From positions 1,922,001 through 1,986,000 of the forward strand of contig NZ_SISG01000001.1 in assembly GCF_004310685.1 (NCBI RefSeq): 64,000 nt of DNA. The letters are read 5' to 3'. The notes under the pieces were generated by a model. It did not search any database, had not been told where the DNA came from, and was given only the letters and a program-made list of their open reading frames with translations. Both the position numbers and the translations under genes were made by a program. Shown here one piece after another: positions 53,177 to 61,604 of the stretch; position 1 is the first letter of the stretch, and each line of letters begins with the position of its first letter. Source of the DNA: Glaciihabitans arcticus. GTDB lineage: Bacteria > Actinomycetota > Actinomycetes > Actinomycetales > Microbacteriaceae.

Positions 53177-53985
53177 CCACCATCGCCCTACCCACCCGCT
53201 CGCACGTGATCGCCGACGCCGTCACGATGCTGAACCGCAACCTGCTGCACGTGATCCGGTATCCCGGGCTGTCGCTGTTCACCATTCTCGGACCGGTCGT
53301 GGTGCTGCTGCTGACCGTCTTCGTGTTCGGCGGCACCCTCGGCGCCGGGCTGCCCGGCGTCGACCCGGCCGGCGGTCGGGATGCCTACCTCGCCTACGTG
53401 ATGCCCGGCATCCTGATGATCACCATCGCGGGCACCGCTGCCGGCGCGGCCATCACCGTCGCCATGGACATGACGGAGGGGATCACGGCGCGGTTCCGCA
53501 CCATGGCAATCTCGCGCGCGTCGGTGCTGGCCGGGCACGTGCTCGGCAACACCATCCAGGCGATCATCGCGGTCGCCCTCGTGCTGGGCGTCGGGCTGCT
53601 GATCGGCTTCCGGCCCACGGCGTCACCGATCGACTGGCTGGCAGCGCTCGGCGTGCTCGCTCTGATCTCGTTCGCGGTCAGCTGGATCGGCGTCGCCATG
53701 GGCATGCAGGCGAAGACCGTTGAGACGGCGAGCAACCTGCCGCTGATCCTCACGATCCTGCCCCTGCTCGGCAGCGGCTTTGTGCCGACGGCTTCGATGC
53801 CGGGTGGCCTGCAGTGGTTCGCCGAGTACCAGCCCTTCACGCCGTTCATCGAGAGCGTGCGCGGGCTGCTGCTCGGCACGGACCTCGGCTCGAGCGTCCT
53901 GTTCGCGGTCGGCTGGGCCGTGTTACTGACTATCGCCGGCTACGTCTGGTCGATGGTGCTCTACGAGCGCAGATCGGTCCGCTAG
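53173..53985 (+). CDS. DrrB-type ABC-2 permease
   Basis: A 270-residue membrane protein with six helices of the ABC-2 type (VVLLLTVFVFGGTLG, then GILMITIAGTAAGAA, then NLPLILTILPLLGSGF). It starts within the DrrA stop (ATGA). Its stop shares a CTAG with the convergent VOC gene. It completes the exporter of the RHH-DUF4097 cassette. Confidence 0.92.
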   Translation: MTTIALPTRSHVIADAVTMLNRNLLHVIRYPGLSLFTILGPVVVLLLTVFVFGGTLGAGLPGVDPAGGRDAYLAYVMPGILMITIAGTAAGAAITVAMDMTEGITARFRTMAISRASVLAGHVLGNTIQAIIAVALVLGVGLLIGFRPTASPIDWLAALGVLALISFAVSWIGVAMGMQAKTVETASNLPLILTILPLLGSGFVPTASMPGGLQWFAEYQPFTPFIESVRGLLLGTDLGSSVLFAVGWAVLLTIAGYVWSMVLYERRSVR

Positions 53986-54371
53986 TTCATGCTCGCCAAC
54001 TGGATCAGGTTGCCACAGGTGTCGTCAAGCACGGCTGTGGTGACCGGGCCCATGTTGGTGGGCGGCTGAGTGAACCGCACGCCCTTGGCGACGAGGTCCT
54101 TGTGGGCGACGGTGACGTCATCCACAGCAAAGGACGTGAAGGGCACGCCGTCCTCGACGAACGCCTTCTTCGCAGCTTTCGATGCGGGATGCTCGTCAGG
54201 CTCGAGCAGCAGCTCGACGCCGTCCGGCTCACCCGCACCGACGACCGTGAGCCAGCGGTGGGTGCCCAGCGGGATGTCGTTCTTGACGACGAAGCCGAGC
54301 TTCTCGGTGTAGAACGCCAGCGCCTTCGACTGGTCGTCGACCCACACGCTGGTGACATTGATTCTGATCAT
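53982..54371 (-). CDS. VOC (glyoxalase/bleomycin-resistance-like) protein
   Basis: A 129-residue VOC-fold protein: NVTSVWVDDQSKALAFYTEKLGF at the start, VVGAGEPDGVELLLEPDEHP and FAVDDVTVAHKDLVAKG. The ATG at 54371 follows TAGGAG. It forms a two-gene operon with the ArsR gene 9 bp upstream. Detoxification or metal-dependent chemistry is possible, and the substrate is unknown. Confidence 0.88.
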   Translation of the reverse strand: MIRINVTSVWVDDQSKALAFYTEKLGFVVKNDIPLGTHRWLTVVGAGEPDGVELLLEPDEHPASKAAKKAFVEDGVPFTSFAVDDVTVAHKDLVAKGVRFTQPPTNMGPVTTAVLDDTCGNLIQLASMN

Positions 54372-54380
54372 GATCTTCTC

Positions 54381-54647
54381 CTAGCTGGGCCAGCGCTCGG
54401 CGATCGAACGCAGCGGTTCGGTATTCAGATGGTGGATCTTTGTGCGGCCCTGACGTTCGCTCCGCACCAGGTCGGCGTCTTCGAGCACAGCCAGGTGCTG
54501 CGAGATCGCCTGCCGGGTCAGGGTGCTGTTGTGACGCATGACCAGGCGCGTGCAGATCTCGAACAGCGACTGGCCGTCTTTCTCGGCGAGTTCATCGAGA
54601 ATCGTGCGCCGGGTCGAATCGGCGAGCGCCTTGAAGACATCACCCAT
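54381..54647 (-). CDS. ArsR-type regulator with likely leaderless mRNA
   Basis: An 88-residue winged-helix repressor: VFKALADSTRRTILDELAE, recognition helix TRQAISQHLAVLEDADLV. It belongs to the ArsR branch without visible metal Cys pairs, as found upstream of VOC/SRPBCC genes. The ATG at 54647 is 7 nt from a TATTGT -10 with no ribosome site, so the mRNA is probably leaderless. Confidence 0.88.
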   Translation of the reverse strand: MGDVFKALADSTRRTILDELAEKDGQSLFEICTRLVMRHNSTLTRQAISQHLAVLEDADLVRSERQGRTKIHHLNTEPLRSIAERWPS

Positions 54648-54654
54648 GGCGTTC

Positions 54655-54684
54655 ACAATAGGCAAGTGTGTGCTTGCCTGTCAA
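54655..54684 (-). promoter_or_regulatory. Promoter with ArsR operator in its spacer
   Basis: On the minus strand, TTGACA (54679-54684), an 18-bp spacer and TATTGT (54655-54660). The spacer is a palindrome, GGCAAG-N6-CTTGCC (54661-54678), ideally placed to block polymerase. Control of the ArsR-VOC operon is inferred. Confidence 0.8.
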
Positions 54685-54687
54685 GCG

Positions 54688-55284
54688 TCAGCGGGTCGCC
54701 CGCACAACGATGTCGCGCAACTCGCCCTCACGGCGGGCTCGCGATTCGGCGACGTGGACCCGCAACCCCTCGCCATCGATCGCTGCGAGCACGTCGTCGA
54801 CGCCGAACATCAGGTGGGCCATGTGGTCGCGGTGCTCATCGTGCCCGGTCACATCGTGCCCGACGATGAGCAGGGTGCCGCCCGGCGCAACAGCCGCGGC
54901 GAGCGCCCGGAACAGCACGCTCCGAGCTGGATCCGCGAGGTGCATAAAGTGCGCGGTCACCAGGTCGAAGGTCTGCGGCTCGGGAGTCCACTCCGTGAGA
55001 TCGTGCTGCTCCCAGGTCACGGCGAGGCCGACTTCCTCTGCCCGGCCTCGTGCCTTGTCGAGTGCGTTCTGGGAGATGTCGACGCCCGTGACCGCCCAAC
55101 CGAGGCCGGCGAGCCAGAGGGCGTCGCCGCCCTCGCCGCTTCCGATGTCGAGGGCTCGTCCGGGCTTCAGGGAGGTCGCCTCATCAACGAGCACGGCGTT
55201 GGGCTTACCGGTCCACGTGAGGCCGGGGGCGCCGTAGCGTTCTTCCCAGTAGGCGCGGTCGAAGGGGTCGTGGGCGTGAGTCAT
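54688..55284 (-). CDS. Class I SAM-dependent methyltransferase
   Basis: A 198-residue methyltransferase. Motif I is ALDIGSGEGGDALWLAGLG, motif II is TGVDISQNALDKAR, and a HFMHLADPARSVLFR region follows. The first 30 residues (YWEERYGAPGLTWTGKPN) resemble tellurite/thiopurine-resistance TehB-like enzymes. The ATG at 55284 opens the conserved part. It is isolated between ArsR and MarR modules. Confidence 0.85.
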   Translation of the reverse strand: MTHAHDPFDRAYWEERYGAPGLTWTGKPNAVLVDEATSLKPGRALDIGSGEGGDALWLAGLGWAVTGVDISQNALDKARGRAEEVGLAVTWEQHDLTEWTPEPQTFDLVTAHFMHLADPARSVLFRALAAAVAPGGTLLIVGHDVTGHDEHRDHMAHLMFGVDDVLAAIDGEGLRVHVAESRARREGELRDIVVRATR

Positions 55285-55342
55285 GCGGCCAGCTTGCGGC
55301 AGGGGCATCCCGAACCACCAGCGGTGTTGCCGGAATGGCAAG

Positions 55343-55813
55343 TCACTCGGCGTCGCGCGCGTCCGAACCGGGCTCGTCGAGCCTGATGGCTGCGTCTCCC
55401 ACGAGCTGGCGCAGGGTTGTCTCGAGATCAGCGAGAGCCTTCACGCCGACCTGGGTTTCCCACTGCGCACGCATCTCATCGAAGATCGCCTCCCCCTCAG
55501 CGCGCATCGCCAACCCACGCGCGGTGACCTGAATTCGCACGCGGCGCCTATCGGAATCGTCGGGTTCGCGAGAGACGTACCCCCGCTCCTCGAGTGCCGC
55601 AATGGTCTTGGCCGCGGCCTGCTTGCTCACGGCCATGCGGCGCCCGAGTTCTGATGCGCTGTCGGCGCCGGTCATGATCGCGCTTAGCGCGAAATCGTGC
55701 ACCGTTCGCACATCTTCGTAGCCGCGATTCGCCAACTCGACGGTCGCTCGATCCGCCATCGTACGGAAGCCGGAGAGCATCAGCAGGGCGAGATCGGCGC
55801 CGGATCGAGACAT
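55343..55813 (-). CDS. MarR-family transcriptional regulator
   Basis: A 156-residue winged-helix dimer: DSASELGRRMAVSKQAAAKT recognition region and a DDSDRRRVRIQVTARG wing, with helical ends. It is divergent from the alpha/beta hydrolase gene, with two perfect 17-bp palindromes between them. Autoregulation and ligand-induced derepression are typical of the family. The ligand is unknown. Confidence 0.92.
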   Translation of the reverse strand: MSRSGADLALLMLSGFRTMADRATVELANRGYEDVRTVHDFALSAIMTGADSASELGRRMAVSKQAAAKTIAALEERGYVSREPDDSDRRRVRIQVTARGLAMRAEGEAIFDEMRAQWETQVGVKALADLETTLRQLVGDAAIRLDEPGSDARDAE

Positions 55814-55834
55814 GGGTCAAGTGTAGGCCGCTCC

Positions 55835-55863
55835 TTGACTTAGACAACCGTGTTGTCTATTGT
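55835..55863 (+). promoter_or_regulatory. Promoter of the alpha/beta hydrolase gene
   Basis: TTGACT (55835-55840), 17 bp, then TATTGT (55858-55863). The first MarR palindrome occupies the spacer and the second covers the start region. AAAGGAG lies just before the ATG at 55899. Confidence 0.8.
55842..55858. promoter_or_regulatory. MarR-type operator 1 (17-bp perfect palindrome)
   Basis: AGACAAC-CGT-GTTGTCT inside the -35/-10 spacer. Confidence 0.85.
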
Positions 55864-55867
55864 TACT

Positions 55868-55884
55868 GGACAACCTAGTTGTCC
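55868..55884. promoter_or_regulatory. MarR-type operator 2 (17-bp perfect palindrome)
   Basis: GGACAAC-CTA-GTTGTCC, centred 26 bp from operator 1 and sharing its ACAAC core. Confidence 0.85.
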
Positions 55885-55898
55885 AATAAAGGAGCTTT

Positions 55899-56798
55899 AT
55901 GACCATCGTCAGCCCCCTCGGCGCCACCATCTCCGGCGTCATCCACCATCGCGTCGAGATCAACGACACCCAGCTGCACTACGTGACCGCCGGCGATTCC
56001 GGTTCACCCATCCTTCTTGTGCACGGCTGGCCCGAAAGCTGGTGGGCGTTCCGCTCGCTCATCCCGATGCTGGCCGCGACGCATCGGGTGATCGCCGTCG
56101 ACCTTCGCGGATTCGGCGATTCCGGCAGCGGAGACGGCAGCTACGATGAGGCCACCTCGGCCGAGGATCTCGCGCACCTCGTCAGCCACCTCGGGCTGGG
56201 TGCCGTACACCTGCTGACGCAGGACATCAGCGGCGGGGTCGGCTTCCGTTTCGCTGCCACACATCGGGATGACGTCCTCAGCCTCACCGCCATCGAATCA
56301 ACCCTGCCCGGCTTCGGGCTCGAGTCGCTGGCCGACGTCAACCACGGCGGATCCTGGCACGTCGGGTTCCTTGGAGCGCCGGGCATCCCGGAGCTGTTGC
56401 TCGCCGGGCACGAACGCGACCTGCTCGCCGGCTGGGCCATCCCGATGATGTCCGCGACCGAAGGTGCGATCAGTGACGCGGACCTCGACGAGTTCGCCCG
56501 CGTCTACGCTCGCCCGAATGGATGGCGCGGAACGGCGGGGCTCTACCAGTCCCTGTTCGCAGACAACGGTGCCGTGAAGGCTCTCGCCGAGAAGCAGCCT
56601 CTGGATGTCCCGGTGCTCACGATCGACGCCATGAGCTATCCCTTCACCGAGCAGACCTTCCGCGCGGTGAGCGCGGGCGAGGTCACGGCGGTCCGACTGG
56701 AGGGAATGGGCCACCTCGTCGCGCAGGAGGCACCCGAAGCTCTCGCGGCGGCACTGCTTGATTTCACCGCGCGGGTGGATGCCGGCCGCACCGTCTGA
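55899..56798 (+). CDS. Alpha/beta hydrolase (epoxide-hydrolase-like)
   Basis: A 299-residue hydrolase: oxyanion motif HGWPESWWAFR, DLRGFGDSGSGDG, nucleophile Asp in TQDISGG (the usual HxW pattern is altered) and catalytic His in GMGHLVAQEAPEAL. Overall order matches epoxide or haloalkane hydrolases. The substrate is unknown. Strong ribosome site; controlled by the divergent MarR. Confidence 0.85.
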   Translation: MTIVSPLGATISGVIHHRVEINDTQLHYVTAGDSGSPILLVHGWPESWWAFRSLIPMLAATHRVIAVDLRGFGDSGSGDGSYDEATSAEDLAHLVSHLGLGAVHLLTQDISGGVGFRFAATHRDDVLSLTAIESTLPGFGLESLADVNHGGSWHVGFLGAPGIPELLLAGHERDLLAGWAIPMMSATEGAISDADLDEFARVYARPNGWRGTAGLYQSLFADNGAVKALAEKQPLDVPVLTIDAMSYPFTEQTFRAVSAGEVTAVRLEGMGHLVAQEAPEALAAALLDFTARVDAGRTV

Positions 56799-56961
56799 CC
56801 TGTGCGGAGGCGTGGCAACGGCGAGTGCGGATTCGGGGGCCAGCGGCATTAGTCGCGCGGGACCGTGATACCCGCCTGGAAGCAGGACTGCGCACGATCG
56901 GCTGTCGCATCGGACGGGTACCTAACGCCTCGGCTCGTCGACGGCCGCGCAGGCACTGCGA

Positions 56962-57036
56962 CTCCGCAGGAGATTTCGGCCGACGAGCACCTCAGCAGGC
57001 GATTCGGGATGCCGTCCGGCGAAAACTCCTGCGGAG
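56962..57036. repeat. Inverted repeat with 11-bp perfect arms and longer imperfect arms
   Basis: CTCCGCAGGAG (56962-56972) and CTCCTGCGGAG (57026-57036) are exact complements. Partial pairing extends inward to about 23 nt per arm around a 29-nt loop. It lies in a 250-bp gap between the convergent hydrolase and SDR genes and may be a bidirectional terminator or structured RNA. Confidence 0.65.
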
Positions 57037-57048
57037 GGGCACCGCGCC

Positions 57049-58077
57049 TCAGCCCGCCAGACCTTTCGTGATCATGCTCTGTGCGGCGGCCGCGATCGCC
57101 TGCTCGGCGGGACGCGGCGTCCAGCCCAGCTCAGTGCGCGCCCTCTCGTTCGACGTCTTCTTCGAGTAGCCGAGGTCGGGCACGGTACCGCGGAACTCCT
57201 GGTTGAACAGCGCGCCGATGCGGATCACGAGCGAGGGCATGGCACGCGTCGGTACTTTGGCGGCCGCATCCCCGACGGCGGCACGGATCCCCGCCCCGAT
57301 CTGCTTCATCGCGAGGGCCGGTCCGTTGGAGATGAGGAAGCGCTGGCCCGCGGCCCCGGGCGCCGTCATGGCGGCAATGTGAGCCGCAGCGACATCCCGA
57401 ACATCGACGATCGGAATGTACAGGTCGGGGAACGCGGGCAGCCCGCCGTTCAGCATCCGCTGCACGATGTGGTTGGCGCCTGAGACGTCGGCGCCCATGA
57501 CCGGCCCCATAACCGCGACCGGCAGCATCGTCGTGAGTTCGATGCCGCCCGCCGCCTCAACCAGGTCCCAGGCGGCACGCTCGGCAAGAGTCTTTGCACG
57601 ACCGTACGCGTCGACGCCGGGGCCGTCGAGCACCGTCCAGTCGGCCTCGGTGAAGATGTGGTCGGAGTGCGCGTGCCCCCAGCTCACCGCGTGGAAGGCC
57701 GAGGTGAGCACGAGGCGCTTCACGCCGGCGGCGCGGGCTGCACGCAGAACGCGCAGGGTTCCCTCGCGGGCGGGGCGGATGACGTCATCCTCGTTCTCGA
57801 CGCGCCCCGGCAGCACGGGACTCGCGACGTGAAGCACATAGTCGACTCCCTCGACGGCAGCAGCCCAACCGTCGTCCGCCAGCAGGTCGGCCTCGACGAA
57901 GGACAGGTTGTCGCCCTGCGTCATCCCGGACTCGGCCAGGATGGCGCGCACGCTCGCCTCCTTCGTGCGCGAACGGAGCGTGGCCCGCACCCCGTGGCCC
58001 TGTTCGAGCAGTTGCAGAATGACGTGGCCCGCGATGAAGCCGGAGCCGCCGGTGACAAGAACGTTGTGTGTGGTCAT
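57049..58077 (-). CDS. NAD-dependent epimerase/dihydroflavonol reductase-like SDR
   Basis: A 342-residue extended SDR: VLVTGGSGFIAGHVILQLLEQG at the start, VLHVASPV, and the catalytic segment VDAYGRAKTLAERAAWDLV (YxxxK). C-terminal segments (DVRDVAAAHIAAMTAPGAAG and ARTELGWTPRPAEQ) fit dihydroflavonol-4-reductase-like enzymes. The ATG at 58077 opens the Rossmann fold. It is divergent from an HTH regulator. Confidence 0.9.
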   Translation of the reverse strand: MTTHNVLVTGGSGFIAGHVILQLLEQGHGVRATLRSRTKEASVRAILAESGMTQGDNLSFVEADLLADDGWAAAVEGVDYVLHVASPVLPGRVENEDDVIRPAREGTLRVLRAARAAGVKRLVLTSAFHAVSWGHAHSDHIFTEADWTVLDGPGVDAYGRAKTLAERAAWDLVEAAGGIELTTMLPVAVMGPVMGADVSGANHIVQRMLNGGLPAFPDLYIPIVDVRDVAAAHIAAMTAPGAAGQRFLISNGPALAMKQIGAGIRAAVGDAAAKVPTRAMPSLVIRIGALFNQEFRGTVPDLGYSKKTSNERARTELGWTPRPAEQAIAAAAQSMITKGLAG

Positions 58078-58180
58078 GGGTCCACCCTCGCGCCTGGTGA
58101 AGAGAGGAGCCAGCGTCCCGTCGACCCTAGGAGTGGCAGGACCATGGGAGTGGTGCCCGCGGCGGTTTAGTGTGAAGGAC

Positions 58181-59002
58181 ATGAGTGACGAGTCGAACCC
58201 GCTGGGTGCATTCCTGCGCGCCCGCCGCGAACTCGTTTCGCCCGAGCGGGCCGGCATTCCGGTGCTCGGCGTACGACGGGTGGCCGGGCTGCGTCGCGAA
58301 GAGGTGGCGATGCTTTCCGGGATAAGTGCCGACTACTACCTGCGCCTCGAGCAGGGCCGCGACCGCAACCCCTCGGCGCAGGTTCTCGAGTCCATCGCCC
58401 GGGTGCTGCAGCTCGACGAGCTCACCACCGGCTATCTGCTCGACCTCGCCAGCGACAAGCCGCGGCGAGTGCGACGTCCCCGCACGGAGACCGCACCCGC
58501 GAGTACCGTCGCGCTGATCGCCGGTCTCCCCTTCCCCGCCTTCGTCGAGGGCCGTTATCTGGATGTACTCGCCGCCAATCCGCTGGCCACCGCGCTCTCC
58601 CCGCGCTTCGGTGTCGGCCACAACCGACTTCGCGACTTCTTCCTCGACCCGGCGGAGCGTGACTTCTTTCCCGACTGGGAGCAGGCCATCCGCTACCTGG
58701 TCGCCGGATTCCGCCAGTCGGTCGGCACCAACACCGACGACCCGCGATTCATCGAACTCGTCGGTGAACTATCGATCGCCAGTCCACAGTTCAGCCAGCT
58801 CTGGGCGCGGCACGACGTGGCACCCCGCGCGAGCGCCGCGATGCGATTCGAGCACCCGGTCGTCGGAGCACTGCAGCTCAATCGCGAGAAGCTGCTCGTG
58901 AGCGGCACCGACAGCATGATGCTCGTCATCTATCACCCCGACGCAGGCAGTTCCTCGGAGGAGAAACTCGCGCTGCTTGCCTCGTTAGGGGTTTCCACGT
59001 GA
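58181..59002 (+). CDS. HTH (XRE/MmyB-like) transcriptional regulator
   Basis: A 273-residue protein with an N-terminal XRE-type helix-turn-helix ([19 protein letters not shown], then [14 protein letters not shown]) and the MmyB-like ligand-binding C-terminal domain ([20 protein letters not shown]). It belongs to the family that controls SDR genes and detoxification. AAGG precedes the ATG. It overlaps the macro-domain gene (GTGA) and is divergent from the SDR gene. Confidence 0.92.
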   Translation: MSDESNPLGAFLRARRELVSPERAGIPVLGVRRVAGLRREEVAMLSGISADYYLRLEQGRDRNPSAQVLESIARVLQLDELTTGYLLDLASDKPRRVRRPRTETAPASTVALIAGLPFPAFVEGRYLDVLAANPLATALSPRFGVGHNRLRDFFLDPAERDFFPDWEQAIRYLVAGFRQSVGTNTDDPRFIELVGELSIASPQFSQLWARHDVAPRASAAMRFEHPVVGALQLNREKLLVSGTDSMMLVIYHPDAGSSSEEKLALLASLGVST

Positions 59003-59502
59003 CCCAACTCATCGCCCACCAGGGCGACATCACCCGCTACCCGAGCGACGTCATCGTCAACGCCGCCAACTCGAGCCTTCTCGGCGGCGGCGGTGTCGAC
59101 GGTGCGATCCACCGCGCAGCCGGACCGGAGCTCCTCGCCGAATGCCGCACCCTCGGCGGAGCCAACACGGGCGAGGCGAAGATGACCGACGCCTATGGCA
59201 TCACGAGCGCGAAGAAGATCGTCCACGCGGTCGGGCCGGTCTACTCGGGTGCCCTGACAGATGCCGACCTCCTCGCAGCCTGCTACCGCAACAGCCTCGA
59301 CCTGGCTACCGGGTACACGTCCATCGCCTTCCCCGCGATCTCGACCGGCGTGTACGGGTACCCGATCGCGGAGGCCTCGGCTGTCGCGGTGCGCACGATC
59401 CGCGCGTGGCTCGAGGCGCATCCCGAATCGCCGCTCGAAGCGGTCACCCTCATCGCATTCAGCGACGCGGATTTCGCGGTGCTGAGCGAAGCCATCGCGT
59501 AG
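58999..59502 (+). CDS. Macro-domain ADP-ribose hydrolase
   Basis: A 167-residue macro domain. [19 protein letters not shown] is the ADP-ribose loop and catalytic region, with [12 protein letters not shown] the second loop. It matches YmdB-like O-acetyl-ADP-ribose deacetylases. The GTG at 58999 overlaps the regulator's TGA, so it is coexpressed with an HTH regulator, an uncommon partner in my experience. Confidence 0.92.
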   Translation: MTQLIAHQGDITRYPSDVIVNAANSSLLGGGGVDGAIHRAAGPELLAECRTLGGANTGEAKMTDAYGITSAKKIVHAVGPVYSGALTDADLLAACYRNSLDLATGYTSIAFPAISTGVYGYPIAEASAVAVRTIRAWLEAHPESPLEAVTLIAFSDADFAVLSEAIA

Positions 59503-59511
59503 CGTTGCCGC

Positions 59512-60156
59512 ATGACCTCGGTTCTGCTCACCGGCTTCGAGCCCTTCGGCGGGGAGACCACCAACCCGTCATGGACGACCGTGCAGAAAGTGCGCGAGCA
59601 CTGGATGGGCGACGCCGTGATCCACACCCGCGAACTGCCCGTCGCCTTCGATGTGGTCGGCGACGCGCTACGGAACGCGATCCGCGAGACGCGCCCGGAC
59701 GTGATCATCTGCGTCGGGCAGGCGGGCGGCGCCGAGACCATCCAGGTGGAGCGGGTGGCGATCAACGTGGATGACGCGCGCATCCCCGACAACAGCGGGT
59801 TCCAGCCGATCGATGAGCCGATCGTCGCCGGCGGCCCGGCCGCCTACTTCAGCTCGCTGCCCATCAAGGCGGCGGTTGCAGCCGTATCCGCACTCGGCAT
59901 CCCTGCCGTGGTCTCCCAGACGGCCGGCACCTACACCTGCAATCACCTGTTCTACCTGTTGATGCACGAGCTTGAGGCGGGGCATCCCGAAGCGCGTGGT
60001 GGGTTTGTGCACGTGCCCTTTTGCACCGACCAGGCCGTGGGAACCGACCGCCCCTCGATGGAGATCGCCGACATGGTCGCGGCCGTCACGGCGATCGTGC
60101 GGGCAACCCTCGCGACCGAGGTCGACCTCACGCTCGTGGGCGGCTCGCTCGACTGA
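59512..60156 (+). CDS. pcp: Pyrrolidone-carboxylate peptidase
   Basis: This enzyme removes N-terminal pyroglutamate. The 214-residue cysteine peptidase has FGGETTNPS, VICVGQAGGAETIQVER (with catalytic Glu), the nucleophile Cys143 in SQTAGTYTCNHLFY and the His in GGFVHVPF. It is 9 bp after the macro-domain gene and likely in its operon. Confidence 0.95.
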   Translation: MTSVLLTGFEPFGGETTNPSWTTVQKVREHWMGDAVIHTRELPVAFDVVGDALRNAIRETRPDVIICVGQAGGAETIQVERVAINVDDARIPDNSGFQPIDEPIVAGGPAAYFSSLPIKAAVAAVSALGIPAVVSQTAGTYTCNHLFYLLMHELEAGHPEARGGFVHVPFCTDQAVGTDRPSMEIADMVAAVTAIVRATLATEVDLTLVGGSLD

Positions 60157-60200
60157 GGAGAATTCTCGCGCGGCCACGTGGCGCGTGCCACACTTCTGCG

Positions 60201-61223
60201 ATGGGCCTCTTCAGCAAGCGCGAGAAACCTGCCACGACGCACCCGATCTCCGACTTCTGGGAGTGGTGGAACGCCAAAGGACAAAGCCGATTCACCAAGG
60301 CCATCCCCACGGGCGAGTACGGCGAGCTCATTACCGACATCGCGGCGATGGTCTCGGCGATCGATCCGGGCCTGCAGTGGGAGACCGCCAAAGGTCGAGT
60401 TGCCGAACACGCACTGATCGTGACGTCGGGCGGCATCGCCGAACTTCGTCCGCTCGCCGAGCGATGGCTTCGGGGAGCGCCGGCCGCAAATCCGACGTGG
60501 GAGTTCGCCGCGGCCAGACGGCGTGACGCGTCGGTGCTCGACGCCGCGATCAACATCGACGGCGCGCAGCTGGACTTCGCCGAGGCGCGCGTCGTCGCGG
60601 TGGTCGACGAGGACTCGCAGAAGATCGACGTGACGGTGTTCCACCCGCAGTTCCCGGCAATGCGCAGGCAGGGCGGCGCGCAGGTCACGTTCCTCTTTCT
60701 CGACTGGTTGCTGGGTGAGGATGACGTGACCCGCTGGCTCGGCGTCATCGAGCCGACTGACACCGAACCCGAGGGCAGCAGGCCGCTCGGCGAACTGCTC
60801 GACATCGTCACCGATCTCGAGTCCCGGCAGACGGAGGGCGAGTGGGTGGTGATGGGTGCCACCGACCGCCGCGGAAAGCCGGTGCTGGTGTCGGTCATCC
60901 GGCCCCTGCGATGGATCGACCGACCGCTGCTCGACCTGCACTCGGAGATCCGCCTGCCCTATGCGGCGCAGAGCGACGGACTCCCGACCCCTGAAGGACT
61001 CGAGGAGGTGGGCAGCTACGAGGATGAGCTCGTCGCCACCCTCGGTGGCCGCGCGGTTCTCGTCGCCATGGTGTCGACCCGGGGCGCCCGCACCTTCCAT
61101 CTCTACTCGGATTCCGAAGACCAGAATTCGCGCGACCTGATTGACAGGTTCCGCGCCGGCGACGCTGCGAAGAAGGCGCACGAGCTCGATCCCGGCTGGC
61201 GTGCCGTGCGGCAGTTCGCCTAG
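60201..61223 (+). CDS. DUF695-like protein
   Basis: A 340-residue cytoplasmic protein. The N-terminal part (FWEWWNAKGQSRFTKAIP) and the C-terminal segment (ELVATLGGRAVLVAMVSTRG, then FHLYSDSEDQ) resemble DUF695 proteins of unknown function. The central part is beta-rich. The ATG at 60201 begins a basic start (MGLFSKREK). It follows pcp by 44 bp and may be a separate transcript. Confidence 0.65.
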   Translation: MGLFSKREKPATTHPISDFWEWWNAKGQSRFTKAIPTGEYGELITDIAAMVSAIDPGLQWETAKGRVAEHALIVTSGGIAELRPLAERWLRGAPAANPTWEFAAARRRDASVLDAAINIDGAQLDFAEARVVAVVDEDSQKIDVTVFHPQFPAMRRQGGAQVTFLFLDWLLGEDDVTRWLGVIEPTDTEPEGSRPLGELLDIVTDLESRQTEGEWVVMGATDRRGKPVLVSVIRPLRWIDRPLLDLHSEIRLPYAAQSDGLPTPEGLEEVGSYEDELVATLGGRAVLVAMVSTRGARTFHLYSDSEDQNSRDLIDRFRAGDAAKKAHELDPGWRAVRQFA

Positions 61224-61361
61224 AGAGCGATACAAACGCATCGAAAACGGCAGGCATATTGTCATGCCGCAATGCACTCCGCAACCCCCCTCCCAAATGC
61301 GGCGGATCGGCGGCTTTCCGGTAATTTTGCCGTCGCCCACCTATCACCTTTCGGAGAGAAA

Positions 61362-61604
61362 ATGACTGACCTGCTGGATACGCCCGAGTCCGCAACCACC
61401 CCCTCCGCGCACCGCCAGGAGCTCGACTGGATCGTCACCGATGTTGTGGCTCCGGCCGTCTGGATCGGCCGCTACCAAGGCACCTTCGTCGGCATGATCG
61501 AGGAGCGCGACCTCGAGGGCTATACCGCCACCACCCGTCTCGGCCGCGGTCTCGGAAACTTCGAGACGCTCGAGGCCGCCCAGGAGGCTTTCTACCGTCG
61601 CTAG
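61362..61604 (+). CDS. Small unknown protein (80 residues)
   Basis: A small basic-acidic protein with a beta-strand pattern, DWIVTDVVAPAVWIGRYQGTFVG, and ARQL-type tail LEAAQEAFYRR. It follows CGGAGAG at good spacing. Stop shares a CTAG with the convergent transporter gene. Family not recognised. Confidence 0.65.
   Translation: MTDLLDTPESATTPSAHRQELDWIVTDVVAPAVWIGRYQGTFVGMIEERDLEGYTATTRLGRGLGNFETLEAAQEAFYRR

Noticed and set aside
56799..57048. Short plus-strand frame in the hydrolase-SDR gap
   Set aside because: Basic, unlike any protein family, and crossed by the inverted repeat, so judged noncoding.
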